Below are positions 11,041-22,900 of a DNA stretch of 34,953 bases, piece by piece. Made by a program: the position numbers and the translations under genes. This DNA comes from Lobulomyces angularis (Eukaryota; Chytridiomycota; Chytridiomycetes; Lobulomycetales; Lobulomycetaceae). Numbering within the stretch: position 1 is the stretch's first letter; the number at the start of each line of letters is the position of its first letter. The DNA is taken from the NCBI GenBank assembly GCA_027604685.1, contig JADHYX010000192.1, forward strand, positions 5,995-40,947, written 5' to 3'. The notes beneath the pieces are model-generated. The model was not told where the DNA came from. It did not search any database and saw only the letters and a program-made list of their open reading frames with translations.

Positions 11041-11604
11041 TAATGACAAAATATTAGTAGTTTTTTTTTTTTTTTTCTTCAAATAAATTTTTATTTGATT
11101 TTTTATTTGAGGCATTTTTAGTAAGTAGCTGAACGGCTGCCATGATGTACATTGTAAAATTTGTATTAAGTATACCAGGTAATTTGGAGAAGTTATCAAG
11201 AAGGAAAGAGAAATTAATTAGTCAAGTAAAAAGCTGCACACATGAAGACAAGATTTTTTTTTAAATTCTTTAAATGATCAGACTATTTAAATACTTAAAA
11301 AGTTGATTGATCAAGTGTTGAACAAAGCACAATTCCACAAAGTAAAAATTGAATTTGTTTGAATTTCCAAATCTAGGACACTCATTTAACAAATGTCTGA
11401 GTTTGTTATATTTAGTATCTATATAATTTATCTGCTGAATTTATTTTATTTTAATTTTTTAAAATTATTTTGAACTTCCAATTTATATTTTTAGTTTGAA
11501 TAGTTTATTTACACCAATCTATTATAATTAAATATCAAACGATTTTACTACAATTACACCAAAAAAAGTTTTAATTGCAGTTGCAATTTTTATTAGCATT
11601 GTAT
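11041..11604. other. Intergenic region between INCENP 3' end and LETM1-like 5' end
   Basis: About 560 bp, A/T-rich. It must hold the INCENP 3' UTR and the promoter of the LETM1-like gene. On the minus strand a short upstream ORF runs from ATG 11151 (MYIMAAVQLL...) to a TAA just before the chosen LETM1-like ATG, ending in a 16-A tract. No other gene was recognised. Confidence 0.35.
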
Positions 11605-14600
11605 TTATAAATAACCCATTTGCTTTTTGTATCTTTCTTCCTCATTTTTTGCCAACTGATCAGCTAGAAAACAAACATATAAAATAAACCATTAATGATG
11701 TGAAGATTACCTCCACTCCAATTGGCACTGCTGGTTCTTTTTTTAAATTTTTTTATTGTCTTAGTACTGCTGTTCTTGAATATCTCTAAAAATATTTAGT
11801 AAATTGTAATAAAAAAACTGTTGCAAAAAAAAATGTAATAAACCTTCTAAATCGCAATCTCCAATTTTCCCAAATATGGTTTCTGGATCGATTTTCATTT
11901 GAGACAAAATAGTTCGATTTAAAGAATGCTGCTTTGCCCAATCAGGTAGACTACGCTTTTTTTCTTCAATTGAAGTATTTTCGTCTTCAGAATTGGAACT
12001 GTCATTACTACTAAGGTCCTCACTAAAAAGATATGTTTAAGATTGAGAGGAATAAATCTTACTCGGAATTAATGTCAGGTAGTTCGCCGTTTTCATCAAC
12101 GATTGTATCCAGATTTCTTTTTACTTCGTTAGAATTGTAGCCATCAAGTACAAATTTACTTCTAACTAGACTGTAATCTACTTCTTTAAATATAGGATTT
12201 TTTACCAAATTGCTTTTATTAGGAGTTTCAATATTATTTTGCGGTGTTACTGGTGGCAAGGGTCGAGCAAACTGAAAATCTGTTGCAGCTGGATTAATCT
12301 ATAACAATACAATAAAACTATAAATAACATTATAATAAATCATTTACATTAGGCTTGGGTAATTCCGCCCCTTTAGCAACCTCGATCTTGGTGCTCTGCT
12401 GCTCGAAATCATTTTGAGAAGAGGTAATACTTTTATGTGTTACGTTATCAGCTTTGAAGTGTTTTTTCTTATTAGCCTCTAAATAAAAATTTAAATATAT
12501 TATGAATAAATTACATAATGATATTCACCTTCATTAACCACAGCAGAACTCCAATTACTAGAAATATTCTTTTTTAGGCAAGATTTTAATAGAGTTTGGT
12601 GATGGGACGCTTGAGGCAATGCACTTCCATTTCCATAATGCATTTGCCCTTTCTTCTGTTTATCAAATGGTTTTTCAAAATGATCTTCCTTCTTAACAGT
12701 GTTCGTTGGCTTTTTTTTTTTTTTTTCTTCCTCTTCTAAAAGTTCCTTCTTTCTTAAAGCTTTTTTTTTTTCTAATTCGCACTTTTGTAATTGCTTCTTT
12801 TCTTTCTTTGCTTCTTCCTTACAACCCAGTGGAAAAAGTTAGTCAATAAAATAAAAAGACGTATGGATGAGCTACCTCTGCCTTTAACATAGCAGCTTTT
12901 TCTAACGCCTTTACTACAGGTTTCGGCTTCGAAATTTCTTTTACCACCTTTTTTGGAATAAAGGAAGTCACAGTTCGTAAATTATTTGGTATGGTACAAT
13001 GAGCTATGTTCTAATGAAAGTTATTTAATGCAAAACAAAGTCTAAATTTTCTAACCGGTATAGTATGTGTCAGACTAGAATTGATATTTGTTTCAGGTTG
13101 AAATCGTTGTTGCGACTGTTTTGAAAAAAAAGGAGTCGGGGTTGCTAACACTAATTCTTGCTCATAGTTAGAAATATGATTCTTTTCCTCATAAGTCGCT
13201 TTTGTCTTATCACAAGGATTTTTGTCAGCTCTAGATTTCTCTACGGTAGGGGTTTCCAAACCATTGCTCTTCATATTATTTTGTAAAATTAAGTGAGATT
13301 GCTTAGGTCTTGGGGTATCTTCCAAAAATAAAGAATCTTCAATATTTTCATTGTCCAATTTAGCAGGGCTTCCATCAACTACTTCTTTGTCAAATATCTT
13401 TTTATTTAAAAAAGCTTCTTGGCATGGAATGTTTTCCTCTTCGAAAACTCCCACATCATCATCTTCTTCAAAAGGTTGTTTTTTTTCTATTTTTTCCAAG
13501 AACTGGCTGTTTTTTTTTAATTCTGCGACATTTGAAAAGAGATCCATTAGTGAAGAGGAAGCCTATTTTATTAAGAGTATATGTTGAAAAAATTAAAAAA
13601 AAATAACAAAAAAAAAATACAGTTTCTTTCTCACACTCTAACATTTTGTGATCCCTACAAATAGAAGGATAATTTGAAGCACTTAGAGAAGAATTACTGG
13701 ATGTCAAGGACGAAGTTATATTTGTAGAGCTTACAAAGTTACTTTTACCAGTTAACTTTTTCATATTTTTTTTTTTTTCCATTAAATTTTGAAGGTCTTG
13801 CTGAAGTTTACTAGCTCTACTATCTACTGTCTCAGTATTTTCGGGTTTCTTTATTAAAGAACCATTAAGTTCCTTCATCTCGCTAATTTTGCCGATATTG
13901 GTGGAAGATTGGGGTAAAGTTTGAGATGACAACTTAGGAACCTTAAGTTTAGTCATTGCTGGAGAAATGTTTACATTTTCTGCCTTGTCAAAAATTATGC
14001 GTTGTTTCTCTTCCATTAATTTCAATTCTTCATCTTCATTGATTACGTTCAGTGCTTTCTTCTGAGCAATATCGGTAACAAACTATAACTGATTAGTATT
14101 CTAATAAAGTTTGACATACTTCTTCATCGAATTCCACATTGTCGTTCGTTTCAATAAAGAAATTTCTGGAAATCGGAGAAAGAGATCTCCCATCCCCCTT
14201 CTTATTCACAATTGGAGATATTGAAAGCTTACATAAAGCGCCATGGTCAAAGGATTCATCAAATTCAAAGCCACTAGTATTTTTTGTAGGATTTTTCATA
14301 ATTGTTTGCTGATCAACCTCTTGGCTATGAAAAAACTTACATTTTTTTGCACTATTGTTATGGTCCAAAACTTCTTTAGTCACTTCAGCATAATTTGTAA
14401 ATCTATCCACCTCAATATTATCCACGGAATTTGAATTAAACAGCCTTTTTTTTGACTATGAATTTATTCACTGAAATTAATTTAGAAAAGAATAGTAAAA
14501 ACCTGTGCAATTTCAAAATTGTTATCCTTAAAAACCTCATTTGCATTGGATTTAGAAGGGGTTTTGCTCCAGGAAATGGTTATATTTTTGGTACTAAGGA

Positions 14601-14765
14601 ATTCTTAGTATTAAGAGAATTATTATTAATAAATGATTACGTGAGGCTTTCAGTTATGCTCGCAATATAGTCATTTATTAGGTTAATTTTTTGATTGAAA
14701 GTTTGATCAAGATTGTGAGTCTCTATTGAGATTACGGCAGCAAGTTTCTGACTTAATTCTTTCAT
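11605..14765 (-). CDS. INCENP: INCENP / Sli15-like inner centromere protein
   Basis: Scaffold of the chromosomal passenger complex; it binds and activates Aurora kinase through its C-terminal IN-box. Exons: 14765-14641, 14593-14503, 14455-14120, 14082-13621, 13562-13056, 13010-12876, 12817-12529, 12478-12348, 12298-12063, 12022-11844, 11785-11711, 11663-11605; 874 aa. The IN-box (about 795-857) is clear: 'LPDWAKQHSL', 'DPETIFGKI', 'CDLEEIF' and the activating 'RTSSANWSG' segment with its TSS phospho-motif. Residues about 553-588 form a Lys/Glu-rich single-alpha-helix-like stretch. The N-terminal helix (MKELSQKLAAVI...) fits the survivin/borealin-binding end by position only. The long middle is Ser/Asn-rich and poorly conserved. 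The first two introns were needed to reach an ATG; phases agree throughout. It starts 43 bp from the POT1 start on the other strand. Confidence 0.88.
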
Positions 14766-14808
14766 TTTAAAACTTCATTACAAGGGTTTTTTAGTTCTAA
14801 TAAAAAAA
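14766..14808. promoter_or_regulatory. Ultra-short bidirectional promoter INCENP / POT1
   Basis: Only 43 bp separate the two ATGs, which point away from each other. Both genes must share a promoter here, or transcription starts within the neighbour's 5' coding sequence. No TATA box is evident; a run of A precedes the POT1 ATG. Confidence 0.6.
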
Positions 14809-16673
14809 ATGACAACTGATGAAAACTCCATTGCTTTAGAATACTACAACCTTTGCAAGGCTCAAGTAATTATAAATGAGCTGAATAAAGAACAAATATC
14901 TTATTAACTTTGGAATTAGAATAATTTTAATTGCCTTTTCGATCTGCAATCTGTTAAAACTAAGTTTGATGTTCAAATATTGGCAGTAGCTATTGAAAAG
15001 AAGAGACCACAAAAAACTAAAGGAACTGATTATTCTGCTTCTTACTTAATTTTGGATCCCACTATTGCTGACCCCTTAACTTTAAATGTGTTCAAACCTA
15101 ATCTTAAAGCTTTCCCCACATTAAACGCAAAGGGCAATTTAATATCTTGCAAAATAAATGTATGTTAACTCAAAACAGTGTTTTACGGATGAATCATTCA
15201 TTATATTAAAACCATTTTAATTTTCTCAGATTAAGGAATTTGGAGGAAAAGCACAGTTCACAACATCTAAACCTTCTCAATTAGCAGTTTTAGAAAAAAA
15301 TTCCAGCTTAAGTATAACTGATAAAGCGTTATCTCCGTTAGTGGACTTTCTTTTAAAATGGATTGATTCTAATTTTCTGCAGTCTGATACTCCAATTGAA
15401 GGCAGATTATCTCAAAAATTATCAAGGAGACTGATATCACTGCACGAGATAAATTACACTGATAATGGATGTTTTGTAGATATGAACTGCTTAGTATAAA
15501 TTTTACCGTATTTTAAATTTTCATTTTTATTCGCTTTAAAGGTAATGCGAATTGGGACTTTTGATGGGAAAAAAGCTGAAATATTAGTGACAAATTTTAC
15601 AGAAAATGAGAATGTAATGTTTAATAGTTCATCTGACGAGAAGATGTCAATTGCAGTTGAGTTAAGGAAATTAAATCAGATAGTATTTCAAAAAAGTGAT
15701 GCTTTTGCACTTAAAAACTGTAAAAATTTATTTTTTCTTATAAATTTGTGGGGAACTGAAGGAGAAAAATACCAAAATTTTTTAACTGAAAAAAAATACT
15801 ACAATTTTAGAAACATCAACTTACGTGTAGAGGAAAATGAATCCTGTGAAGGTCACCTATTTCCAGATCAAAAATACCCAAATAAGCATTTTGTAATAGA
15901 AATATATAAAGGAGACGAAGAATATGAAGACCTGGAACGGTACGATTAGTCCACCAATTTCTAATAATTACAAATAATTTTAGTTTAAGAAAAAAACTTT
16001 TAGCGGATAATACACCATTAACAAGTAAGATCTAATTAAAAAACGTTAATGTATAATCCTTATTACATAGTTACTGATAACACATTGGAACTTTCAAAAA
16101 TATCTACCATAAAGGAAGCAACAATAACCTCAAAATTTAGATGCAGAGGTCAAATAGTAGACTACAGACCATGCCAATTGGAAAACTTTGTCATTCGCAA
16201 ATGTAATTTTTGTTCCCTCAAGTATATGGAGTTTTTAATTTTTTAATCACTAATGGAATTATGTTTAGATTTTCTAAGAACACTTCCTGTTGTTCAAAAT
16301 GTCATTCTGAAGATTTTAAAGTGGCGTTTGATTTCAGCTTTCTAATTTTCGATGGAACTGGATATCTAAGTTTGAAAGTAGACTCTATTGACGCAGTAAG
16401 TCTATAAAATAAGCTACAAAAATTTTCTTAATTATCCAGAATATTTTATTTTTTGGATCCAAATTTAAAGAGAATTTTGAGGAAAAAATATATTTTGAAA
16501 TTTTAGAAAAAATTGGAGTAAGAAATGTTCCAAAAGGAAACAATATTTTTGAGCCATTAGACGGTGTCAATTTTGATTTTTGTGTTGAATTAATTGCATT
16601 AGAGGGAGAAGAGAAATTGTATAAACTCTTTAATACCGTAATATACAGTGATTTTTTAGAGGAACTGGAATAA
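14809..16673 (+). CDS. POT1: POT1-like telomere single-strand-binding protein
   Basis: Shelterin-type protein that binds the telomeric 3' overhang. Exons: 14809-14865, 14920-15159, 15230-15493, 15542-15939, 15984-16024, 16071-16221, 16269-16395, 16440-16673; 503 aa. The first OB-fold (about 25-110) has the Telo_bind signature 'KTKGTDYSASYLILDP' and ends with 'KGNLISCKIN...GKAQFTTSKPSQ'. A second OB region follows ('GCFVDMNCLVMRIGTFDGK'). The C-terminal part reads 'SKFRCRGQIVDYRP', then a zinc ribbon C378-x2-C381 ... C392-x2-C395, and 'FDFSFLIFDGTGYLSLKV'. This matches the third OB-fold of POT1, but without the Holliday-junction-resolvase-like insertion that splits the zinc site in human POT1. 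The first exon (19 codons) is assigned by phase alone. RPA70-like architecture is the alternative, but the N-terminal signature favours POT1. Confidence 0.82.
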
Positions 16674-16749
16674 AATCCGAATAAAATAAATTTTATAGTA
16701 ACAAAAAATTTAAAAAATAAACTTTATTGGTCAAAATCATTACAGCAAA
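16674..16749. other. Convergent 3' gap POT1 / NAPRT
   Basis: 76 bp between two stop codons facing each other, almost all A/T. It must contain both polyadenylation regions; an AATAAA-like string is present on the plus strand. Confidence 0.5.
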
Positions 16750-18214
16750 TTACAAATTAAAAGTTTCTAAAGCGATTTTGAGAGCGTTTTCTTCACCATG
16801 CACTTTACCTTTCGTGTCGCTAAGTTTACACACAAAAGTGTTCTCAACTTTACTAAGTTTAATTACAATATCCATTGGCTGGCTTTTTTCTCCATCACTT
16901 GTTTTTTTAAAGTCATTTGTAAAAAACGTACCTACACCAAACTAAAAACTGTAAAAATATGATAAAAACTAAATTACTTTCGCAGTAATTCCTTCTCCTT
17001 TAATTTTGCAAAAATTTTTTAAAGTTAGACATTTTTCCACATTCAATCCATCGCTAAATATTATGGATTTATTCACTAATTCTTTTTCTAAATTCAATTT
17101 TTTATAGTGTTGTAAAACTTTTAAAACGAAAGTTTCTGGATCTCCGCTATCTTGTCTCAAATTTGGAATTTTTTTCGATAAATCATAACTAAAATCCTTT
17201 AAAAATGCTTATGTTTGAATTAAAAATGCATAACCATCTTTTATATATCAATATTTTACCATCAGTTCCAAAAGTGTCACATAAGGCTGTATTAAAATAA
17301 CCTGGATTTGGTGAAGGATAAACTTCTAGCCATTTCTCCATAGCTCTTTTATTTGCATGTAAAAGATTTTTTTCCAATGCTAATAAATTAGATGAGGTTT
17401 GCAACAAAAGTATATAAGTACCTGAAACGGCCATAATGAATTCATGCGCAATGGTGCCAATAGCTTTAAGCCCATATTTTTTGGCCAGAAAAACGTTACT
17501 AGTACCAGAAAAGCAACCTTTTTCATCAATGGAAAGAGCCTTTTTTTCAACTTCATATAGTTTTGAACTTTCTATTAATCCTTTCACAACAATGTCTTGA
17601 GCTTCAAAACTTCTTCTTCTTCTTGTTCCAAATTCACTAAATATACAACGACCTTCCAATAAGGCAGTACCTATATGCTTGAATTGGTAAAGGTACAGCT
17701 GCATAAAATTTCACCTTTTTTTACACTATTTTCAAATTGGCCTTCAAGATTCCAGTCGGTATCAATGAATTTAAAGTAAGTTTCGCTGATTAAGCTTAAA
17801 ATTACAACCTCATATAGTATGGTTTCTACCCACAAGCCTTTAATTCTTAAAATCAACTCAAAGTCACAACTAATGTCAATAAATACTTGTTTAGAAGGTA
17901 AAAATCTAAAAGTTTTCAAGTAACTTAAATATTTTTCTGAAAAGCAAGGAAAATTTTGTTTCAACCAGACAAATTCTTCCTCATTTATACGTATTCTATG
18001 CAAATCTAATTTACTTAATAGATAATATTTAATGTGATCATATACCATTGACTTTCTGTTTTAAATGAGCAATGCTTTCCTCATTAAACTTGAATAGCTT
18101 TGCCTTTCTATTTGTAAATTCATACTCAACATAACAACTAGGATACAGCTCTAGAACCGCTTGCTGCATGCTAAATTTATAAAGATCATTATCTAAAATT
18201 GAAAATTTTTCCAT
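16750..18214 (-). CDS. NPT1: Nicotinate phosphoribosyltransferase (NAPRT / Npt1)
   Basis: First enzyme of the Preiss-Handler NAD salvage pathway: nicotinate plus PRPP and ATP to nicotinate mononucleotide. Exons: 18214-18046, 18005-17715, 17670-17422, 17379-17260, 17207-16978, 16941-16750; 416 aa, close to yeast Npt1. Landmarks in order: 'DNDLYKFSMQQAVLELYP' and 'VEYEFTNR' near the N-terminus, 'KGLWVETILYEV', 'FSEFGTRRRRS' (about 164-174), 'GTSNVFLAKKYG', 'IGTIAHE', 'ALCDTFGTD', 'RQDSGDPE', 'IIFSDGLN', 'FGVGTFFTNDF' and 'PMDIVIKLSKV'. The intron between exons 2 and 3 (17714-17671) contains two tempting AGs; only the AG before 17670 keeps phase and restores 'KKGTALLEG'. Cytosolic or nuclear as in yeast; no targeting peptide seen. 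Confidence 0.95.
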
Positions 18215-19064
18215 AGATCTAAAATTTGGCTGTCAAAATTTTGGTAAAAACTGCAATTTTTGAAATGCGTGAAAATATTTTTAAACTCAAACTTAATGTT
18301 ATCATAGTTTTCAGAAGATTTGCAAAATAGATGGAAAAATAACCCAGCAAACATAAGCATTAAAAACTTTTATAAGAAAGCACCAACACAAACTGCAATC
18401 AGCATTCCAAATTAAATTTAAGAAGTAACCACAACATAGTTTCCGCTGAAAAAAGTTTAAGAAATCATGACTTGTCAATAATAATTCATTATATATGAAA
18501 ATTTTAAAACTTGAATTAAGCTAATAGTAAAAACCTGAGCCTGTTACAGTTTTCAAAAATTTGAATACAAATTCTCATATTTTATCTAATTTCGTCGTTA
18601 TATCCTTTATTCTAAAAAAAATTTTACAACCAACTTCAGTAAAACGCATAGTACTCTACAAAAAAAAAAAAACGATAATATTTTCCTCCTCTTTATCTAT
18701 TTTTTCCACATCAGAAAATTTGTTTGATGCTAATATGTATAAAATACGTTAAAAAATTAAAATCTTAATTACATGTAAAATTCTACTTCGAAACGAAAAT
18801 TAAAGTAATATCTGCTGGCCGAAAAAATTGTGAAATGATTTAAAAATAAGATTGCTGAATTTGTTAACTATTTGGTGAAGAAAATTTTGAAATGAAGAAA
18901 AGGCGTCCAATGTGTTTGTATTTTTTTATTAAATGTATTATTAAATTTGCTGATAATATCTTTAAAGTTGAATATACTGAAAATTCCACAACTTATAATA
19001 CTTAGTAAAGAGATACTTTCGTTTCCTTGTAGTTTGATATAAATAAAAAAAAAAAATTCCGAAG
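18215..19064. other. Gene-poor intergenic region upstream of NAPRT
   Basis: About 850 bp, the longest gene-free stretch in the window. On the plus strand a two-exon frame can be drawn (18265-18268 joined to 18315-18415 over a 46-nt GT-AG intron, 34 aa, starting MQDLQNRW); support is weak. On the minus strand 18752-18700 gives a short acidic open frame with no start or partner exon. No tRNA or snRNA was recognised. Confidence 0.3.
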
Positions 19065-19867
19065 TTAATATCTTTGCCGTTCAAATTCTCTTGGTCCACC
19101 AAAACTTCTAGGTGGACGCCTATCACGGTAATCTCTTCTATCTGGGTAATCATATCCTCTACTATTAGGAGCATAACGATCAATAACGGGAGGCCGGTCA
19201 CTAAAGCGGTCAATACTTGGCCGATCGTATCTATCGTATGAACGACTCTCATATCTCGGATCGAAACGATCTCTACTATCAAATCGCTTTTCAGGATCTA
19301 AAAAAAATTAGTACTTTCAAAAAATTTAATAATCACATCGTTTAGCTGGCCCATAGTAGTGTCCAGGAGTTGGAGCTCTCGCCGAAGATCTCTTGGCCTT
19401 TTTTTTTATTAAATTTAACATTTTACATCTTCTTTAATAATAAAAAAAATTACTTTTTCAATTACTAATGTTTTCCCAAAAAACTCGGTTCCACTTAATG
19501 CCTCTCTGGCTAAATCTGCGGCAGATATTTCTTCAAATGCAACAAACGCAAATCCTCTTGAATCTTTTGTATGTGGATCTCTCATAACTTGTGCTTTTTC
19601 AACCTTACCAAATTTTGAAAACAAATCAGATAAATCTTCATCCCTCACTCTGGGCGAGACTCCAGTTACAAACAAGTTAGCACCGTTATTTGGAGCATCA
19701 GTTACTTCTTCACCTCTAAAAAGTACAGTTTAGTATCCTTGTATAAGTTGCTGCTACCTTCTTTCTCTTCCTCTATCTCTATCTCTCCCATCAGGAGAAT
19801 GAGATCGTCTGTTGTTCCTTTCATCTAAATCATCTCTATCATCTCTGTTTCTGGGAGAAGTGGACAT
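19065..19867 (-). CDS. Tra2-like SR RNA-binding splicing factor
   Basis: SR-type splicing regulator with one RRM. Exons: 19867-19758, 19715-19454, 19397-19337, 19297-19065; 221 aa. The N-terminal 40 residues are an Arg/Ser/Asp-rich arm ('RDDRDDLDERNNRRSHSPDGRD'). The RRM (about 50-125) has RNP2 'LFVTGV' and RNP1 'RGFAFVAF'. The next exon encodes 'RAPTPGHYYGPAKR', close to the Thr-Pro-Gly linker after the RRM in Tra2. The C-terminal arm is a run of Arg-Tyr/Asp repeats ('RFDSRDRF', 'YDRYDRPS', 'YRDRRPPR'). The layout RS-RRM-linker-RS is that of Tra2. In such an intron-rich genome an exon-definition factor is expected, but targets are unknown. The 102-bp gap to the COG1 stop is A/T-rich. Confidence 0.85.
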
Positions 19868-19969
19868 CTCAATGTAAAAAATAGAGTTTTGGTTTTGTAC
19901 TACATAAATATTTTAAATCAACATACAAAAAAACTGTAATTTAAAAAAGTATATTTTATTAGTAAAAGG

Positions 19970-22900
19970 TTATTTCTCAGTTTTCTTTCCTAAAATTGGA
20001 CTAGAAACATTAGCATTGCTGCCCCAAATATTAGATAAATAGCTAGAAGTGGCATTAAACAGGTCACTGGCACGCTGATTTGAACCTTGCCAACTAAGTT
20101 CAGGTGTTCCAGACCGAATTAAGTTCGCTGCATTAGTAATGCTTCCAGCTGCATTGATGGTGGAAGCCGTTTGTTGAAGCGAGTTGTTGCTTTTTGAAGC
20201 GTTTTTTGCAGTCAAACTTAAACTGAACTTTGGTTTTTTCCGCTTTATTGAAAATTGGTTCAAATTGGCTTCCATGAACTTTTTATCTATGCAAATGGTT
20301 AAATGATAAAGTCTACTTTTACAAACCCGGTGAGCCCAGATAGGTAGCATCAAAATTTTCCGAAACTGGTAAAAGGGCAAATCTTGGGGGGGTGGCTGCC
20401 AATGCTACTACAGTTTGCTGGTCTTGTAACGAAGTCGCCATTCTTTTTCTAAAGAAATTTAAATTATAAGTAAAGACAAATTAATAACTATACAATTCTA
20501 TTAACTTCGGATTCAGTATCAAAAAGGAACCCAGTACCACTGACGTTCTGAAATAATATCTTTCAACGTGAGAAACTAAAGCCATTTCCACCACAGCCAT
20601 ATCAATTGGATCAATCTAGTAATATTTTTTTTTAATTTTCAGGAAAGAAAAAAATATATTATGATAACCATTTCTTTAATTTCTGAAACTAAACTTTGGG
20701 CTTCTTTTTCGAAATTGGCAGTTTTTTCCTCTGTATTCAATCCTTCCTTGAACTCTGTATCTAAACTGGCATTTTCCTTTAGTCCACCTTCAACCACTTT
20801 CATTAAATATTTGTAGTCAAATAGTAATTGCAGAGCTCCTTTTTCAGATAAAAGATCATTTTCTTTTGCTTCTTCGAGGTAAGATTTATAAACATTTATG
20901 ATGACCGCTCCAAATGATTTAATAAAAAATGTTAAGACGTTCTGGATTTAAAAACGATTAAAAAACATAAAAAAGAGATTAAGATACCATTTCCATACCA
21001 AATCCAACAGCGCTGTTAAAATTCCTCAACAATGAAAACAAATCCTGTAACAAAAATTCTGAGCAGTGGCATGGTAATATAATTTGACTGTTCACTGCAT
21101 TTTCTCTTTCAGGATCACCATCTTTGATATCAATTACTTCCCATATTTCTAAAGACTTGATAAAATTTTTATAATTCTGTCTTCTCAAATTAACACTAAG
21201 AATTTTTTCAAATCTTTTCAAAATGAACGACGCCCAAACTTTATGGGAGTAATCATATACTTTCATCATCAGATTTTGTAATAAAACATAGTGCAGATCT
21301 AAAACGTAGTGATTAATGTAGAGCGTATGAAGCATATACCTTGATTAAGATGGTCTGCTTTTGCTTTGGGCGCTCTGTAAGTAGGCGTTCCACCACTAAA
21401 AGTCGCCATAGTACTAGGATAAATGCTTTTACTTATACTCTTGATTCTTAATGCGATGTTTTGTGCAGTTTTTCCTATGGAAAGGCATTTATTCATTAAT
21501 CTGAAAGCTTCATCATCAGTCTCCTCTATTAAATTCTTTTGCAAATCCATAATAATACTAATTAAATTATTCCGATACACTGTAACTGATTCTGTGTACT
21601 CTTCTTGAAATGCAAAAAAAAGAGCAGTTGTATCACTTTACAGATAAATTAATTAATAACGACGTTATAATTAAAAATACATATTCAGGTTAAATTCATC
21701 TATTTCGTTAGTAAAGATAGATAACTGCTCCGGTAAATCAAATGAAATACCTCTAGGAGTGTTAACCACACTTGAGTTAAACCTCAATAAAGAGTCCTTT
21801 GAACTTCGCTGATTACCATAAACTTCAAATTTCGATAAATCGGACTTAAATTCAACTCTGCTACGAATTAATGGTAACATATCGGAATGAATTTCCAAAA
21901 CTGTACTTTCAAACGTTTTATCTAAGTTAAATGAAGTTACGTTGCATCCGCATGGTTTGTTTCCATGATATTTGGATGACCAGATAAATGAAGATATGTC
22001 TGTGTCTAGAAAAAAAAAATAAAACAAAAAAAAGTTAAATTTATTTTTTTTACCTTCAAGGCTTAAATTTTCCAGCATTGGCAACAGTATATTTTTCGGT
22101 TGCAGAGACAATTTTTTAAAGGATTGCTTTATAATTTGTCTAGATTTTTCCACAATCGGTTCTCGAAATAAATCTTTCCAAAAGCAAAAGCCATCTGGTA
22201 TTAACCTACATTGAAAAAGCTAACTTAAGGTTAAGCATTTTTTTTTAAGGATGGTAAATACTTCTGCCCACGTAAAATGCGGCAAAATTTTATGAGAAAA
22301 AGTCCCAGATTTATCGGATGTAAGAAAATTTGAGCTTTTTCTTTTCATAATGTGATTTCCATTAAAAAAAACACTTTTTTCAAAAGGAGACATCAATGTT
22401 GAATTTACTATTTCCATATTATTAGCTTCATTTTGAATTAAGGAAATTTCGCAAAGTAACGCCTTTCGCAAATCAAAAAGATCTTTTCCGCTTTCAACAA
22501 AATCTAAAATTTTCGAAATGTTGGATTTGCACTCCACCAAAATTTGCGACAAAAAGTTTTTCAACATTTCCAATATCATGTCTTGAGTCAAAGGTTGATT
22601 TGGTAATGCTACATTGAAAAATGGGGTATGATTCTGAATTCTATGAGGCAGATATTTAAAAACTATATGTATGTTTGTCCGTTCGGAATATAATCCTGTA
22701 ATGATATTGGTATTCTCTATTTTTTGCTGTAACGAACTGATATAAGCTTCTATTACCGATTCTATTTTTTCGGCTCTTGCATCTTGGGGTATCTTTCTAT
22801 GTAAAAAAATGTTTGATAACTGTTTTATTGTGATTGTTATTATGTGCACAACTCTCTTAAAATGGTCTGCAATCGACGACTCGGATGTTCTATATGAGTC

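Noticed and set aside
18561..18752. Plus-strand 63-aa ORF
   Set aside because: Low-complexity hydrophobic/Ser composition, A12 run inside, no neighbour exon; no support as a gene.
20441..20481. Boundary between two separate genes (COG1 stop and a new 143-aa gene)
   Set aside because: An in-phase 57-nt intron joins them, and the downstream part contains the conserved COG1 C-terminal motif.
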